Shown in pieces: positions 63,816-64,000 of a DNA stretch of 64,000 nt (the first letter of the stretch is position 1; each line of letters opens with the position of its first letter). The position numbers and the translations under genes were made by a program. Source of the DNA: Lachnospira sp900551945. Lineage in GTDB: Bacteria > Bacillota > Clostridia > Lachnospirales > Lachnospiraceae. The stretch covers positions 109,065 through 173,064 of the forward strand of contig DBFCCI010000038.1 in assembly GCA_048380335.1 (NCBI GenBank), read 5' to 3'. The notes below the pieces were generated by a model. The model worked only from the letters and a program-made list of their open reading frames with translations. It was not told where the DNA came from and did no database searches.

Positions 63816-64000
63816 TTGAACTCAGTTCACTTTTTTATTCACTTTTATTTTACACTTTAACTTTGAACTCAGTTCACTTTTTTATTCACTTTTATTTTTG
63901 CACTTCAACTTTGAACTCAGTTCACTTTTTTATTCACTTTTATTTTGCACTTCAACTTTGAACTCAGTTCACTTTTTTATTCACTTTTATTTTGCACTTC
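63816..64000 (+). repeat. tandem array of 47-48-bp units, continuing past the window
   Basis: Four near-identical units begin at about 63816, 63862, 63910 and 63957; the last is cut by the window end. Each has the palindrome TGAACTCAGTTCA (6-bp arms around one base) followed by cttttttattcacttttatt and a gcacttcaact-type end. There are no variable spacers, so it is not a CRISPR array. Confidence 0.9.

Noticed and set aside
63816..64000. CRISPR array
   Set aside because: Units are contiguous and near-identical over their full length, with no variable spacers and no cas genes.

Overview
The window is strongly AT-rich and almost every gene lies on the minus strand. Gene content (SUF operon led by an IscR-type regulator, DUF4317 protein, YhgE/Pip proteins, CsoR/CopA, SipW/TasA-type surface proteins, TRAP-fed rhamnose pathway, glycine riboswitch) points to a low-GC Firmicute of class Clostridia, most likely a Lachnospiraceae gut commensal that uses plant pectin. 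This placement is inferred from protein families, as no rRNA or tRNA is present. I saw no prophage, insertion sequence or CRISPR array.

Layout from left to right. 1-2.2 kb: sulfur assimilation (cysK fragment, metY), with a 17-codon leader peptide ending in three Cys codons in front of metY. 2.3-6.7 kb: two YhgE/Pip proteins around a small acidic-tailed membrane protein. 6.8-12.4 kb: phosphate block (PhoR- and PhoB-like two-component system, Na/Pi cotransporter, PhoU, PstB) without pstSCA. 12.5-16.4 kb: a cNMP-binding-domain protein, a LytTR response regulator and a double-HTH XRE regulator. 16.4-17.5 kb: an ORF-poor region with its own promoter and terminator. 17.5-20.7 kb: csoR-copA copper export with a clear CsoR operator. 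21.2-29.3 kb: rhamnose/rhamnogalacturonide catabolism (rhaD, rhaA, rhaB, rhaM, GH105 hydrolase, TRAP transporter), divergent from a tandem pair of AraC regulators (29.6-31.6 kb). 31.8-38.1 kb: PsiE-like protein, heterodimeric ABC exporter, and an unknown 667-residue protein. 38.4-45.1 kb: a surface-fibre-like locus (two TasA-type subunits, SipW peptidase, fibro-slime/SpaA adhesin, a protein with a variant sorting signal, and a winged-helix/BTAD regulator ending in a GGDEF-like remnant). 45.4-50.8 kb: iscR-sufCBDSU plus a 32-codon ORF. 50.8-59.3 kb: DJ-1 protein, uppP, pfkA-ppk, pepT, a DUF4317 protein and a Crh-like HPr paralogue. 59.4-63.6 kb: glycine-riboswitch-controlled AGCS symporter, two small unknown genes and an aminotransferase. 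The right edge enters a tandem repeat array next to a parS-like palindrome.

Regulatory links read from the DNA tie distant genes together. A dyad with TAGGA arms around a consensus -35 is shared by the suf and metY promoters. TTTACA boxes at 11-bp spacing lie in front of pstB, the Na/Pi cotransporter and the pfkA-ppk operon, giving a candidate Pho regulon. A separate 32-bp element is shared by uppP and the psiE-like gene. A dispersed 50-90-bp intergenic repeat recurs just past the 3' ends of minus-strand operons. All functions are inferred from sequence reading alone; no database search was possible.
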